Numbered from the stretch's first letter, positions 32,408-40,352 are shown. The stretch is 64,000 nt of DNA from Mumia flava (GCF_002797495.1 NZ_PGEZ01000001.1:248001-312000); one strand, 5' to 3'. Made by a program: numbers and translations. The notes: generated from the letters alone by a model not told the origin.

Positions 32408-32879
32408 CGAGTCCTCCTGCTCGCTCGCTGCGTGCAGCGACACTATCGCGCTCCGGCCCTGTCCCGGACGCGGGAGCAGGCGCGGCGCGTCCGGCTCGCG
32501 GCACCGGTGCCGCCCCGACCGGCCGCGACCCGTCGAGCTCGTCACGGACCGACGTCACCCAGCGCGACAGCGCCTGGTGGTAGCGCTCCTCGACCCGTCG
32601 GCGCGCCCGAGCGGACCGCGGTGAGCGTGACGGGTCCGCCTGGACGAACACATGGACCACCGTCCCCTCCGCCAGCTCCTCGAGCCACACCTCGGCGGTG
32701 CCGTCGAGCGCGCCCGACAGGCGCCAGCGCTTGCCGCGCCGACCTCGGTCCTCGAAGCAGCGCACGGCGAGTCCCGGGCCGAGGACGGCCGCGAGGGCGA
32801 CCTCGTCGCAGAGCCGCGCGCGCAACCTCTCCGGGCCGACGGCGACGTATGTCTGATCGACCACATCGACGAGAGGCAT
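32385..32879 (-). CDS. Second SRPBCC-like protein
   Basis: This 164-aa product has a divergent START-like core (MPLVDVVDQTYVAVGPERLR, WRLSGALDGTAEVWLEELAE, TVVHVFVQADPS), then a helix (RARRRVEERYHQALSRWVTS) and a disordered Ala/Pro tail. It is first in the operon and its tail overlaps the start of the TB16.3-like gene by 23 bases. ATG 32879 has AGGAGG 4 nt upstream. I assign only the fold; ligand and role are unknown. Confidence 0.78.
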   Translation of the reverse strand: MPLVDVVDQTYVAVGPERLRARLCDEVALAAVLGPGLAVRCFEDRGRRGKRWRLSGALDGTAEVWLEELAEGTVVHVFVQADPSRSPRSARARRRVEERYHQALSRWVTSVRDELDGSRPVGAAPVPRAGRAAPAPASGTGPERDSVAARSERAGGLDDQPDDE

Positions 32880-32976
32880 CGTCCCTCCTGAGTCGGGCCC
32901 GCGGTGCGCCATGACTGTAACCTGCCGTGAGGGGACGCCGTCCTGGATCTCGTCATCTTCGCCGATCGGAGGCACT

Positions 32977-34773
32977 GTGCGCACCTACGCGACCCCCACG
33001 ACCTATCGGGTCCCGCCGTCGGGAAGCATCACCGACGACGTCGTCGCCCGGGTCGACGAGGACCCGCAACGGGTCGCCTTCCTGCGGCGCACCGAAGACG
33101 GGTGGACCGACGTCACGATCGCGCGGTTCCGTGACGAGGTCGAGGCGCTCGCACGCGGCTTCGTCGCAGCCGGTGTCGGCCACGGCGACCGCGTCGGGCT
33201 GCTCGCGCGCACACGCTACGAGTGGAGCGTCGTCGACTACGCGCTGTGGTGGATCGGTGCCGTCGTCGTCCCGATCTACGAGTCCTCCGCCCCGGAGCAG
33301 ATCGCGTGGGTCCTCAGCGACGCCGAGGCGGTCGGGTGCGTCGTCGAGTCCGCCGCGCTCGAGGCGCGCGTCACCCAGGTGCGTGACCAGGTCCCCACCG
33401 TGCAGCAGATCTGGACGATGGACGACGGAGGACTCGAGGACCTCGTCGAGCGCGGGTCGTCGGTCGACCCCGGCACCGTCCGCAGCCGGCGGGAGGCGGT
33501 CGCCCCCGACGACTTCGCGACGCTGGTCTACACCTCGGGGACGACCGGCCGCCCGAAGGGCGCGGAGCTGACCCACGCGAACTTCATGTACGAGCTCGGC
33601 GCGGCGATCGACACGCTGCCCGAGCTGTTCGACCGCGACGACGCCACCACCCTGCTGTTCCTGCCGCTCGCCCACGTCTTCGCGCGGATCATCGAGGTCG
33701 GTGCGATCCGCGCCGGAGTCCGGCTGGCGCACACGCCCGACGTCAAGAACCTGCTCGAGGAGCTCGGGGAGGTCCGGCCGACCTTCATCCTCGCGGTGCC
33801 GCGCGTGTTCGAGAAGGTCTACAACGGAGCGAGCCAGAAGGCGCACGCCTCCGGACGGGGCAAGGTCTTCGACGTCGCGACCAGGACCGCCATCTCCGTG
33901 TCCCGGGCCCGGCAGTCCGGCCGGCGTCCTGGCGCCATGCTGCGCGCGCGCCACGCGCTGTTCGACCGGCTGGTCTACGGCAAGCTGCGCGACGCCATGG
34001 GCGGGCGGGTCGACTACGCGATCTCGGGGGGCGCTCCGCTCGGCGAGCGGCTCGCGCACTTCTTCTCGGGAATCGGGCTCGACGTGATCGAGGGCTACGG
34101 CCTCACCGAGACGACCGCCGCCCTGTCCGCGACCACGCCCGACGGTCTCAAGATCGGCACGGTCGGGCGGCCGTTCCCGGGGACCGCCGTGCGCGTCGCC
34201 GACGACGGCGAGCTGCTGTTCCGTGGTCCGCAGGTCTTCCGCGGCTACTGGAAGGCCCCGGAGGCGACCGCGGAGGTGCTCGACCCCGACGGCTGGTTCC
34301 ACACCGGCGACCTCGGCGAGATCGACGACGAGGGCTTCGTCTCGATCACGGGCCGCAAGAAGGAGGTCATCGTCACCGCCGGCGGCAAGAACGTGATCCC
34401 GGCCGTCCTCGAGGACGCGGTCCGGGCGCACCCGCTCGTCGGCCAGGTGCTCGTGGTCGGCGACGGGAAGCCGTTCGTGGGCGCGCTCGTGACGCTCGAC
34501 CACGAGGCCGTCCCCGGGTGGCTCGAGCAGCACGGGCACGACCCGGACACACCGGTCGCACGCCTCACGACCGACGACGAGGTGATCGCCTCGGTCCAGG
34601 CTGCCGTCGACGAGGCCAACACCCACGTCTCGCGCGCCGAGTCGATCCGCAAGTTCCGGATCCTTCCGGGCGAGTGGACCGAGGACAGCGGTCACGTCAC
34701 ACCGACGCTGAAGCTCAAGCGCAACATCGTCCTGCGGGATCACCGCGACGACGTCGAGGCGCTCTACACCTGA
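32977..34773 (+). CDS. fadD15: Long-chain fatty acid--CoA ligase (FadD15-like)
   Basis: The 598-aa adenylate-forming enzyme activates fatty acids to acyl-CoA via acyl-AMP. Motifs: the AMP-binding P-loop YTSGTTGRPKGAELTH (about 192-207), AVPRVFEKVY, ISGGAPLGERLAHFF, EGYGLTETTA, WFHTGDLGEID and ITGRKKEVIVTAGGKNV before the C-terminal domain. Long-chain type is inferred from overall similarity to the FadD15 group and locus (Rv2187). GTG 32977 follows GGAGG by 4 nt; TAACCT at 32921-32926 is a possible -10. A perfect 18-bp hairpin lies after it. Confidence 0.93.
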   Translation: MRTYATPTTYRVPPSGSITDDVVARVDEDPQRVAFLRRTEDGWTDVTIARFRDEVEALARGFVAAGVGHGDRVGLLARTRYEWSVVDYALWWIGAVVVPIYESSAPEQIAWVLSDAEAVGCVVESAALEARVTQVRDQVPTVQQIWTMDDGGLEDLVERGSSVDPGTVRSRREAVAPDDFATLVYTSGTTGRPKGAELTHANFMYELGAAIDTLPELFDRDDATTLLFLPLAHVFARIIEVGAIRAGVRLAHTPDVKNLLEELGEVRPTFILAVPRVFEKVYNGASQKAHASGRGKVFDVATRTAISVSRARQSGRRPGAMLRARHALFDRLVYGKLRDAMGGRVDYAISGGAPLGERLAHFFSGIGLDVIEGYGLTETTAALSATTPDGLKIGTVGRPFPGTAVRVADDGELLFRGPQVFRGYWKAPEATAEVLDPDGWFHTGDLGEIDDEGFVSITGRKKEVIVTAGGKNVIPAVLEDAVRAHPLVGQVLVVGDGKPFVGALVTLDHEAVPGWLEQHGHDPDTPVARLTTDDEVIASVQAAVDEANTHVSRAESIRKFRILPGEWTEDSGHVTPTLKLKRNIVLRDHRDDVEALYT

Positions 34774-34839
34774 GCGGCGCTGGGCGCGTGACAGCCCGGG
34801 CCTGACCCGGGGGCAGCCCCGCCCGTGGGGCCTCGCACG

Positions 34840-34879
34840 CGAGAGCCGGCCGTACGGTGCTCCGTACGGCCGGCTCTCG
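34840..34879. terminator. Bidirectional hairpin between fadD15 and nlpC
   Basis: A perfect 18-bp stem (34840-34857 with 34862-34879) with a 4-base loop TGCT lies between two convergent genes, so it can end transcription from both sides. Confidence 0.85.
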
Positions 34880-34890
34880 GGACGGTGAGG

Positions 34891-35907
34891 TCAGCCGACG
34901 CGACGGACCCCGGTCAGCGGCATGGTGTTGACCGAGACGATCTCGACGCTGCGACCGGGACGGGGCGCGTGCACGATCTGCCCGTCGCCGATGTAGATCC
35001 CCACGTGGCTGACCGGGCTGTAGTAGAACACCAGGTCGCCCGGGCTCATCGACGAGGTCGACACGGACGTCCCCATCCCTGCCTGCGCCGAGGACGAGTG
35101 CGGGAGCGAGACGCCGGCGGCGCCGTACGCAGCCATGGTGAGCCCGGAGCAGTCCCAGCTGCTCGGCCCGGCGGCGCCGTAGGAGTACGGCTCCCCGAGC
35201 TGCGCCAGGGCGAAGTCGATCGCGGCCTTGGCCCGCCCGGAGGCGTCGACCTTCGGCGCGCTCGGCCGGTCGCCGTCGCGGCTCGTCTGGGTGTCCCCGC
35301 CGTAGACCTGCTCACGCTCGACCGGCGTGAGCCGCTCGACCAGCGCCTCGGCCTCGGCCACCTTCTCGTCGAGCTTCTCCTGCTGCTCGTCCATCTCCTC
35401 CTCGGCGTCGGAGATGACCGCGAGCTTGGACTTCAGCATCTTGGTCCGCGACTTCAGCCGGGCCGTCTCGTCCTCGAACGACGAGAGCTGGTCGGCCTGC
35501 GTCGCGTTGTAGCTCTGCAGGACGGTGAGCCCTTCGAGGAAGTCGTCGGCGTCGTCGCTGTTCAGCAGCTGCGTGGTCGTGCCCATCGGGGAGCTCGTGA
35601 GCTGGTCGGCGATCACGCCGGCCACCTCGGACCGGATCTCCTCGACCTGCGCCTTCTGGTCGGCGACGTCGGCCTTCAGGTGCCGGATCTGCTTGCGAGC
35701 CGTCTCCACCTCGTGCGCGAGCTCGAGGTAGCGCTCGTTGGCCTGCTCCGCCTGGTGGCTGAGCTTCTCGACCTGTCGCTTGGCATCGGCGAGGTTCGTC
35801 GCGTCAGGATCCGCAGCGCTCGGGGACGCAGTGAGCGTGGCCATCATGACCACGCCGGTCCCGGCGACGACGGCTGCACGCAGCGTCATCGTTCGACCGT
35901 TCCGCAC
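34891..35907 (-). CDS. Secreted NlpC/P60 peptidoglycan hydrolase
   Basis: This 338-aa exported endopeptidase should cut peptidoglycan stem peptides. It has a signal peptide (MRNGRTMTLRAAVVAGTGVV, cleavage near PSAADP), a long coiled coil (about 40-205, rich in Glu/Lys/Gln), then the NlpC/P60 domain with catalytic Cys in SSWDCSGLTMAAYG and His in SPVSHVGIYIGDG. This is the architecture of Rv2190c/RipA-type hydrolases, in which the coiled coil regulates activity. GTG 35907 keeps a basic N-region and follows AGGAG by 10 nt; ATG 35889 is the alternative. Confidence 0.92.
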   Translation of the reverse strand: MRNGRTMTLRAAVVAGTGVVMMATLTASPSAADPDATNLADAKRQVEKLSHQAEQANERYLELAHEVETARKQIRHLKADVADQKAQVEEIRSEVAGVIADQLTSSPMGTTTQLLNSDDADDFLEGLTVLQSYNATQADQLSSFEDETARLKSRTKMLKSKLAVISDAEEEMDEQQEKLDEKVAEAEALVERLTPVEREQVYGGDTQTSRDGDRPSAPKVDASGRAKAAIDFALAQLGEPYSYGAAGPSSWDCSGLTMAAYGAAGVSLPHSSSAQAGMGTSVSTSSMSPGDLVFYYSPVSHVGIYIGDGQIVHAPRPGRSVEIVSVNTMPLTGVRRVG

Positions 35908-36024
35908 GTCGAGGGGTCTCCTTCGGTCTCGCACGCCTCCCGGGTGGGGGGATCCGGGAGGTGGAGGCCTCCCGAGGCGGCGTCCCTGCACTCTTCCGTA
36001 CGAAGAGCTCCTCAGGCACGCGAC
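35908..36024 (-). promoter_or_regulatory. Structured 5' leader of NlpC/P60 gene
   Basis: Between the predicted start site (about 36024) and the GTG there are three hairpins: 35991-35996 with 36002-36007 (CTCTTC/GAAGAG), 35967-35971 with 35974-35978, and an 8-bp stem 35936-35943 with 35954-35961. I cannot match it to a riboswitch family by eye. Confidence 0.45.
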
Positions 36025-36030
36025 CCTCAC

Positions 36031-36084
36031 CTTATGCGGCCGCCCCGGCACGAATCAATGAGGGTCTGTGACATTTTCGTGACC
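36031..36084 (-). promoter_or_regulatory. NlpC/P60 promoter with MtrA-box-like repeat
   Basis: On the minus strand, TTGATT (36058-36053) and CATAAG (36036-36031) are 16 bp apart and form a candidate promoter. Directly upstream are two direct repeats, GTCACG (36083-36078) and GTCACA (36072-36067), 11 bp apart. They resemble the GTCACA-type repeats bound by the response regulator MtrA, at an activator position. Confidence 0.5.
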
Positions 36085-36152
36085 TGGCGCACCGCAACCG
36101 GCCTGCGAGGCCCGCGAAGGAGGCGCGCGACGGACCGTGCCTGCCCGATCCG

Positions 36153-36422
36153 TCACGGCGGAGGAGGGTCGGCACGGGAGTCGGTGGGGGTGACCAGCCG
36201 GAGCGGTGGGAGCAGCCCCGCCGAGCTCAGCGCGTCCAGGGCAGCGGTCTCGTCTGCGTCCATCTCGAGGTGCGACGGCGGCCCGAGCAGGGCCGTGACG
36301 ACGCAGTCACCGCACGCCTGTGGACGGGCGAGACAGGATGCGCAATCGATGGTGAGGACCTCGTCGCCGGCCACCTCCGCCGGCGGCCGAGGAGGCCGGT
36401 GTGCTGCGTTCGTCTCGTTCAT
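36153..36422 (-). CDS. Small CX2C-X6-CX2C protein, predicted DNA-damage inducible
   Basis: This 89-aa soluble protein has four cysteines spaced CX2C-X6-CX2C (C27, C30, C37, C40, in DCASCLARPQACGDC), as in a zinc ribbon, followed by VVTALLGPP, HLEMDADETAALDAL and a proline-rich end. No family name is known to me. ATG 36422 lies 7 nt after a TAGCGT -10 box in a PafBC-type promoter, so it is probably leaderless and shares induction with the divergent nuclease gene. It may help repair or metal handling; this is a guess from context. Confidence 0.78.
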   Translation of the reverse strand: MNETNAAHRPPRPPAEVAGDEVLTIDCASCLARPQACGDCVVTALLGPPSHLEMDADETAALDALSSAGLLPPLRLVTPTDSRADPPPP

Positions 36423-36429
36423 GTCGACG

Positions 36430-36452
36430 ACGCTAAGGATCCGCACTGACAA
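36430..36452 (-). promoter_or_regulatory. PafBC-type promoter of the small Cys protein
   Basis: On the minus strand TTGTCAGTG (36452-36444), 8 bases, then TAGCGT (36435-36430) match the RecA-NDp/PafBC consensus TTGTCRGTG-N8-TANNNT at every defined position. The start codon follows 7 nt after the -10. Confidence 0.8.
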
Positions 36453-36522
36453 CTCTGCCTCCGGCGTGTCGCGTGTCGGACCCGGCGTGTCGCCGCCGTG
36501 GTGCCGGTGTGTCGGCCGAGAG

Positions 36523-36545
36523 GTGTCAGTGCGGATCCCTAGCGT
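36523..36545 (+). promoter_or_regulatory. PafBC-type promoter of the DnaQ/GIY-YIG nuclease
   Basis: GTGTCAGTG (36523-36531), 8 bases, then TAGCGT (36540-36545) match the PafBC consensus with one difference (first base). The ATG follows 7 nt later. With the minus-strand promoter it forms a near-perfect 23-bp inverted repeat. Confidence 0.78.
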
Positions 36546-36552
36546 CGTGCCC

Positions 36553-38355
36553 ATGGTCGCCGCTGCTCCACCTCCCCGCTCCGGTCCGGCTCCCGGCCGC
36601 CGGGACCCGTCGCCCGGCGTCCAGCTCGGGATCGACGACCTGGGCCGCCCCCTGGTCGACATCACGTTCTGCGTCGTCGACCTCGAGACGACGGGCGCGG
36701 GAGCCGACGCCTCGATCACCGAGATCGGCGCGGTGAAGGTCCGCGCCGGAGAGGTCCTGGGCGAGTTCCAGACGCTGGTCGACCCCGAGGGCGCGATCCC
36801 GCGTGCCGTGACCGTGCTGACCGGCATCACCGACGCGATGGTCGTGGACGCGCCGAGGATCGGCGAGGCGCTGCCCTCGTTCCTCGAGTTCGCGCGGGGC
36901 TGCGTCCTGGTCGCGCACAACGCCCCGTTCGACATCGGCTTCCTGGTCCGCGCCGCCGAGCAGCTCGGGCTCGCGCGGCCCCGGTTCGAGACGGTCGACA
37001 CCGTCCGGCTCGCGCGCAGCGCCCTGCTCCGCGACGAGGTGCCGAACTGTCGGCTCCACACGCTCGCGCACCACTTCCGCGCCACGACGACACCGAACCA
37101 CCGGGCCCTCAGCGACGCACGCGCGACCGTGGACGTGCTGCACGGCCTGCTCGAGCGGGTCGGCACGCTCGGCGTCAGCACCCTGGAGGAGCTCGTCGCG
37201 TTCAGCGCCAAGGTCGCCGGTCGGCAGCGGCGCAAGGCGGGCCTGGCCGACCATCTGCCCCACGCGCCCGGGGTCTACCTGTTTCGCGACCGCACCGACC
37301 AGGTGCTCTACGTCGGCACGTCGAAGGACCTGCGCACCCGCGTGCGGACCTACTTCACCGCCAGCGAGACGCGCAGCAGGATGGGCGAGATGGTCGCGCT
37401 CGCCGAGCGGGTCGAGGCGATCGTGTGCGCGACACCGCTCGAGGCCGAGATCCGCGAGCTGCGCCTGATCAGGGCCCTCAAGCCTCCCTACAACCGCCGC
37501 TCGCGGCACCCGGAGCGCGCCGTCTGGCTCACCTTGACCAACGAGCCGTGGCCCCGGCTGTCGATCGTGCGGGCCCCGGCTCCGGACGCGGTCGCGATCG
37601 GACCGTTCCCGCGCCGCGCGAGCGCCGAGCGTGCCGCCTCGGCGCTGCACGAGACCTTCCAGGTGCGCCAGTGCACCACCCGGCTCGCGCGCCGTGCCCG
37701 GCAGAGCCCGTGCGTGCTCGCCGAGTTGGGCCGGTGCCTGTCCCCGTGCGACGGCTCGACGACCCAGGAGCTCTACGCCGGCGAGGTGGACCGCCTCCGC
37801 GAGGCGATGCAGTCCGACCCGACCGAGGTCGTCGAGTCCGTCCGGGCGCGGATGCGGACGCTCTCCTCCCAGGGCCGCTTCGAGGACGCCGCCGCGCACC
37901 GTGACCGCCTGGCCCTGCTCCTGCGCACCGCGAGCCGTGGTCAGCGGCTCCGCGCGGTCGCGGCGTGCGAGGAGATCGTCGCGGCACGCCCCGCGGAGCG
38001 GTCTCCCGGCTCGTGGGACGTCCACGTGATCAGGTCGGGCCGGCTGGTCGCCTCAGGGGTGCTGCCACCACGGACGCCCTCCGCCGGGTGGGTCGCGACC
38101 CTGCGGACGACCGCGGAGACGGTGACAGCGGGCACACCGGCCGCCGTGGCGGCCGAGACGGACCTGGTCGTGCGCTGGCTCGAGTCCGACGGCGTGCGGC
38201 TGGTGGACCTGCACGGCGACTGGGCGCTGCCGATCCGCGGTGCGGGCCGCCACCACACGCTCGTCGCCGAGGTCGAGCACGCGCGTGCCGAGGCCGTGCC
38301 TGCGGACGAGCGCCGCGCGGGCGGCTGGCGCACCCAGCACCAGCCCCCGCGGTGA
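36553..38355 (+). CDS. DEDDh exonuclease / GIY-YIG (UvrC-like) endonuclease fusion
   Basis: This 600-aa DNA-repair protein has an N-terminal DnaQ-like 3'-5' exonuclease (FCVVDLETTG at about 40, HNAPFDIGFL, and HRALSDARAT with the DEDDh His) fused to a GIY-YIG nuclease domain (APGVYLFRDRTDQVLYVG, about 238-255, EIRELRLIRALKPPYNRR) like UvrC's N-terminal part. Rv2191 is its counterpart. A UvrC-type C-terminal nuclease is not recognisable. ATG 36553 sits 7 nt after the PafBC -10 box. Damage-inducible repair of bulky lesions or cross-links is inferred. Confidence 0.93.
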   Translation: MVAAAPPPRSGPAPGRRDPSPGVQLGIDDLGRPLVDITFCVVDLETTGAGADASITEIGAVKVRAGEVLGEFQTLVDPEGAIPRAVTVLTGITDAMVVDAPRIGEALPSFLEFARGCVLVAHNAPFDIGFLVRAAEQLGLARPRFETVDTVRLARSALLRDEVPNCRLHTLAHHFRATTTPNHRALSDARATVDVLHGLLERVGTLGVSTLEELVAFSAKVAGRQRRKAGLADHLPHAPGVYLFRDRTDQVLYVGTSKDLRTRVRTYFTASETRSRMGEMVALAERVEAIVCATPLEAEIRELRLIRALKPPYNRRSRHPERAVWLTLTNEPWPRLSIVRAPAPDAVAIGPFPRRASAERAASALHETFQVRQCTTRLARRARQSPCVLAELGRCLSPCDGSTTQELYAGEVDRLREAMQSDPTEVVESVRARMRTLSSQGRFEDAAAHRDRLALLLRTASRGQRLRAVAACEEIVAARPAERSPGSWDVHVIRSGRLVASGVLPPRTPSAGWVATLRTTAETVTAGTPAAVAAETDLVVRWLESDGVRLVDLHGDWALPIRGAGRHHTLVAEVEHARAEAVPADERRAGGWRTQHQPPR

Positions 38356-38449
38356 CGAGTAGGCTCGAGCAGCGTCGGGACAGAGCGAACGCGACCCGAG
38401 GCCGGACACCGACCGGCGCCGCACGCCGTACCACCCACGAGGAGCTTCC

Positions 38450-38734
38450 GTGATCACTGCGATCGTCTTCGTCAACGCCGACGTCGCCCGCATCCCCGAG
38501 GTGGCGGAGGAGATCGCCGCGCTCGACGGCGTCAGCGAGGTCTACTCGGTCACGGGGCACATCGACCTGATCGCGCTGGTGCGGGTCCGCCAGCACGAGG
38601 ACGTCGCGTCGGTGGTGGCCGACCGCCTCAACAAGGTCCCCGGCGTCACCTCGACCGAGACGCACATCGCCTTCCGGGCGTACTCCCAGCACGACCTCGA
38701 GGCGGCGTTCAGCATCGGCGTCGAGGGCGCCTGA
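38450..38734 (+). CDS. Stand-alone Lrp/AsnC ligand-binding (RAM) domain protein
   Basis: This 94-aa protein is a RAM domain without the helix-turn-helix: ITAIVFVNADVARIPEVAEE, GVSEVYSVTGHIDLIALVRV and the strand TETHIAFRAYSQHD. Such proteins bind amino acids and oligomerise; they may modulate full-length Lrp regulators. GTG 38450 has GAGGAG 5 nt upstream; a -10-like TAGGCT lies at about 38361. It converges with trpD 6 bp after its stop. Confidence 0.88.
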   Translation: MITAIVFVNADVARIPEVAEEIAALDGVSEVYSVTGHIDLIALVRVRQHEDVASVVADRLNKVPGVTSTETHIAFRAYSQHDLEAAFSIGVEGA

Positions 38735-38740
38735 CGCGCC

Positions 38741-39787
38741 TCAGGCTCGCGAGGCCGCGGCCCAGGCGCGGAGCAGGTCGCGCGCGGCACCGGAGTCCAG
38801 CGACTCGCGCGCGCGGGCCACGTTCCTCTCCAGACGCGTCAGCAGGTCGTCCTCGCCGCCCTCGTGCGCGCACAGCCCCGCAGCGGCGTTCATCACGACC
38901 GCGTCCCGGACGGGACCCTTCTCCCCCGCCAGGACCCGGAGGAACACGTCGGCGTTGAAGGCCGGGTCGCCGCCTCGCAGGGCCTCCGCACCCGACACCT
39001 CGATCCCGAGCACGGCGGGGTCGAGGGTCGACTCGACGACGGACTTGTCGCCCTCCGGACCGGCGACGGTCCAGATCGTGCTGGTGGTCGTCGTGGTGAT
39101 CTCGTCCAGGCCGTCGTCGCCCCGGAACACCAGCGCGTCGACGCCGCGGCGCGCGAAGACCCCCGCGATGACCGCCGCCATCCGGGCGTCGGCGACACCG
39201 ACCGCCATCGCCGCCGGCCGCGACGGGTTGGTCAGCGGGCCGAGGAAGTTGAAGACCGTCGGGATCCCGAGCTCCTTGCGCGGCCCTCCCGTGAAGCGGA
39301 ACGACGCGTGGAAGACCGGCGCGAAGCAGAACGTGATCCCGACCTCGGGCGCCAGCTCCGCCACGCGCTCGGGCGCGAGGTCGAGACGGACACCGAGCTC
39401 CTCGAGGACGTCGGCGGCACCGCTGGAGCTCGAGGCGGCGCGGTTGCCGTGCTTGACCACCAGCGCGCCGGCGCCCGCCATCGTGACGGCGGACATCGTG
39501 GAGATGTTGACCGTCCGGGCCCGGTCGCCGCCGGTCCCGACGATGTCGACGGTCCGGCCCTCCACGGAGATGGTGCGGGCGTGGGCGTACATCGTCTCGG
39601 CGAGCGCCTCGACCTCCTCGACCCGCTCGCCCTTCGCTCGCAGGCCGACCGCGAAGCCCGCGATCTGCGCCGGCGTCGCGTTGCCGGACAGGATCTCCTC
39701 CATCGCCCAGGCCGTGAGGCCCGCATCGAGATCGCGTCCGGCGACCAGCGTGGAGAGGACGTCGGGCCAGGTGATCGCGTGCGGCAT
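38741..39787 (-). CDS. trpD: Anthranilate phosphoribosyltransferase TrpD
   Basis: TrpD transfers the phosphoribosyl group from PRPP to anthranilate in tryptophan synthesis. The 348-aa product has the PRPP-binding [20 protein letters not shown] (about 80-99), the anthranilate site [32 protein letters not shown] and [14 protein letters not shown], typical of the family. ATG 39787 overlaps the upstream stop; GTG 39790, in frame, would give a GTGA overlap. The gene is separate from other trp genes, as in M. tuberculosis (Rv2192c). Confidence 0.95.
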   Translation of the reverse strand: MPHAITWPDVLSTLVAGRDLDAGLTAWAMEEILSGNATPAQIAGFAVGLRAKGERVEEVEALAETMYAHARTISVEGRTVDIVGTGGDRARTVNISTMSAVTMAGAGALVVKHGNRAASSSSGAADVLEELGVRLDLAPERVAELAPEVGITFCFAPVFHASFRFTGGPRKELGIPTVFNFLGPLTNPSRPAAMAVGVADARMAAVIAGVFARRGVDALVFRGDDGLDEITTTTTSTIWTVAGPEGDKSVVESTLDPAVLGIEVSGAEALRGGDPAFNADVFLRVLAGEKGPVRDAVVMNAAAGLCAHEGGEDDLLTRLERNVARARESLDSGAARDLLRAWAAASRA

Positions 39788-40215
39788 CACACGGCTCGGG
39801 ACGCGGCCGGCAGCAGCAGACCGAGCGCAGCCTGCGCGAGGCGCAGCGGGTCGATCGGGTGACTCGTCACGCCGTCGGCGCGCGACCACGTCGCGAGCCA
39901 TGCATCCTGCTCCCGCCCGGTCAGCACGAGGAGCGGCGGGCACCGGAAGATCTCGTCCTTGAGGGCACGGGCGATCCCCATGCCCCCGGCCGGCACGGCC
40001 TCGCCGTCGAGGATCGCCAGCGCGAATCCTCCCGCATCCATCTGCTGCCGTACGACCGGCTCGGTGGCGCACTCGACGAACTCCACCGGCGGCAGATCGG
40101 GGTGCGGCCGCCGACCGAGCGAGGAGATCACCTCCGCACGCGTGTCGGAGTCGTCGGAGTAGACGAGGACGCGCAGCACGTCCTTCGGACGGGTGACGGT
40201 CGTTTCTTCGCTCAC
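39787..40215 (-). CDS. Degenerate receiver-domain protein
   Basis: This 142-aa protein has the fold of a response-regulator receiver: [18 protein letters not shown] (acidic pair), [20 protein letters not shown] (aspartate at the phospho position) and [20 protein letters not shown]. The conserved lysine before the last proline is replaced by His (SHPIDP), so normal phospho-signalling is doubtful. No output domain. GTG 40215 follows TACGAT by 7 nt, so probably leaderless. It is coupled to trpD by start/stop overlap; the function is unknown. Confidence 0.8.
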   Translation of the reverse strand: MSEETTVTRPKDVLRVLVYSDDSDTRAEVISSLGRRPHPDLPPVEFVECATEPVVRQQMDAGGFALAILDGEAVPAGGMGIARALKDEIFRCPPLLVLTGREQDAWLATWSRADGVTSHPIDPLRLAQAALGLLLPAASRAV

Positions 40216-40222
40216 ACCCGCG

Positions 40223-40228
40223 ATCGTA
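40223..40228 (-). promoter_or_regulatory. -10 box, leaderless receiver-trpD mRNA
   Basis: TACGAT on the minus strand ends 7 nt before the GTG at 40215. Confidence 0.55.
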
Positions 40229-40346
40229 GCGAGACCCTGCTGCTCGCGGCACCACCACCGGCCCCGTACGAAGGCTGTCGCGCCCCAGCACGGGCGAGCA
40301 CGGCCGCGAGACAGGGGTCGGGGATGCTTCCGTCAGCGCCGGGGTT

Positions 40347-40352
40347 CATAAT
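40347..40352 (+). promoter_or_regulatory. -10 box, leaderless ctaE mRNA
   Basis: CATAAT ends 7 nt before the GTG at 40360; the in-frame ATG at 40351 overlaps this box and is less likely to be transcribed. Confidence 0.5.

Noticed and set aside
34825-36552. Extension of the DnaQ/GIY-YIG frame upstream by 576 codons
   Set aside because: It runs antisense through the NlpC/P60 gene and across the promoter region; the ATG at 36553 lies right after the PafBC -10 box.
36423-36552. LexA (SOS) box in the divergent promoter
   Set aside because: No GAAC-N4-GTTC or related actinobacterial LexA palindrome is present; the conserved sequence is that of PafBC promoters.
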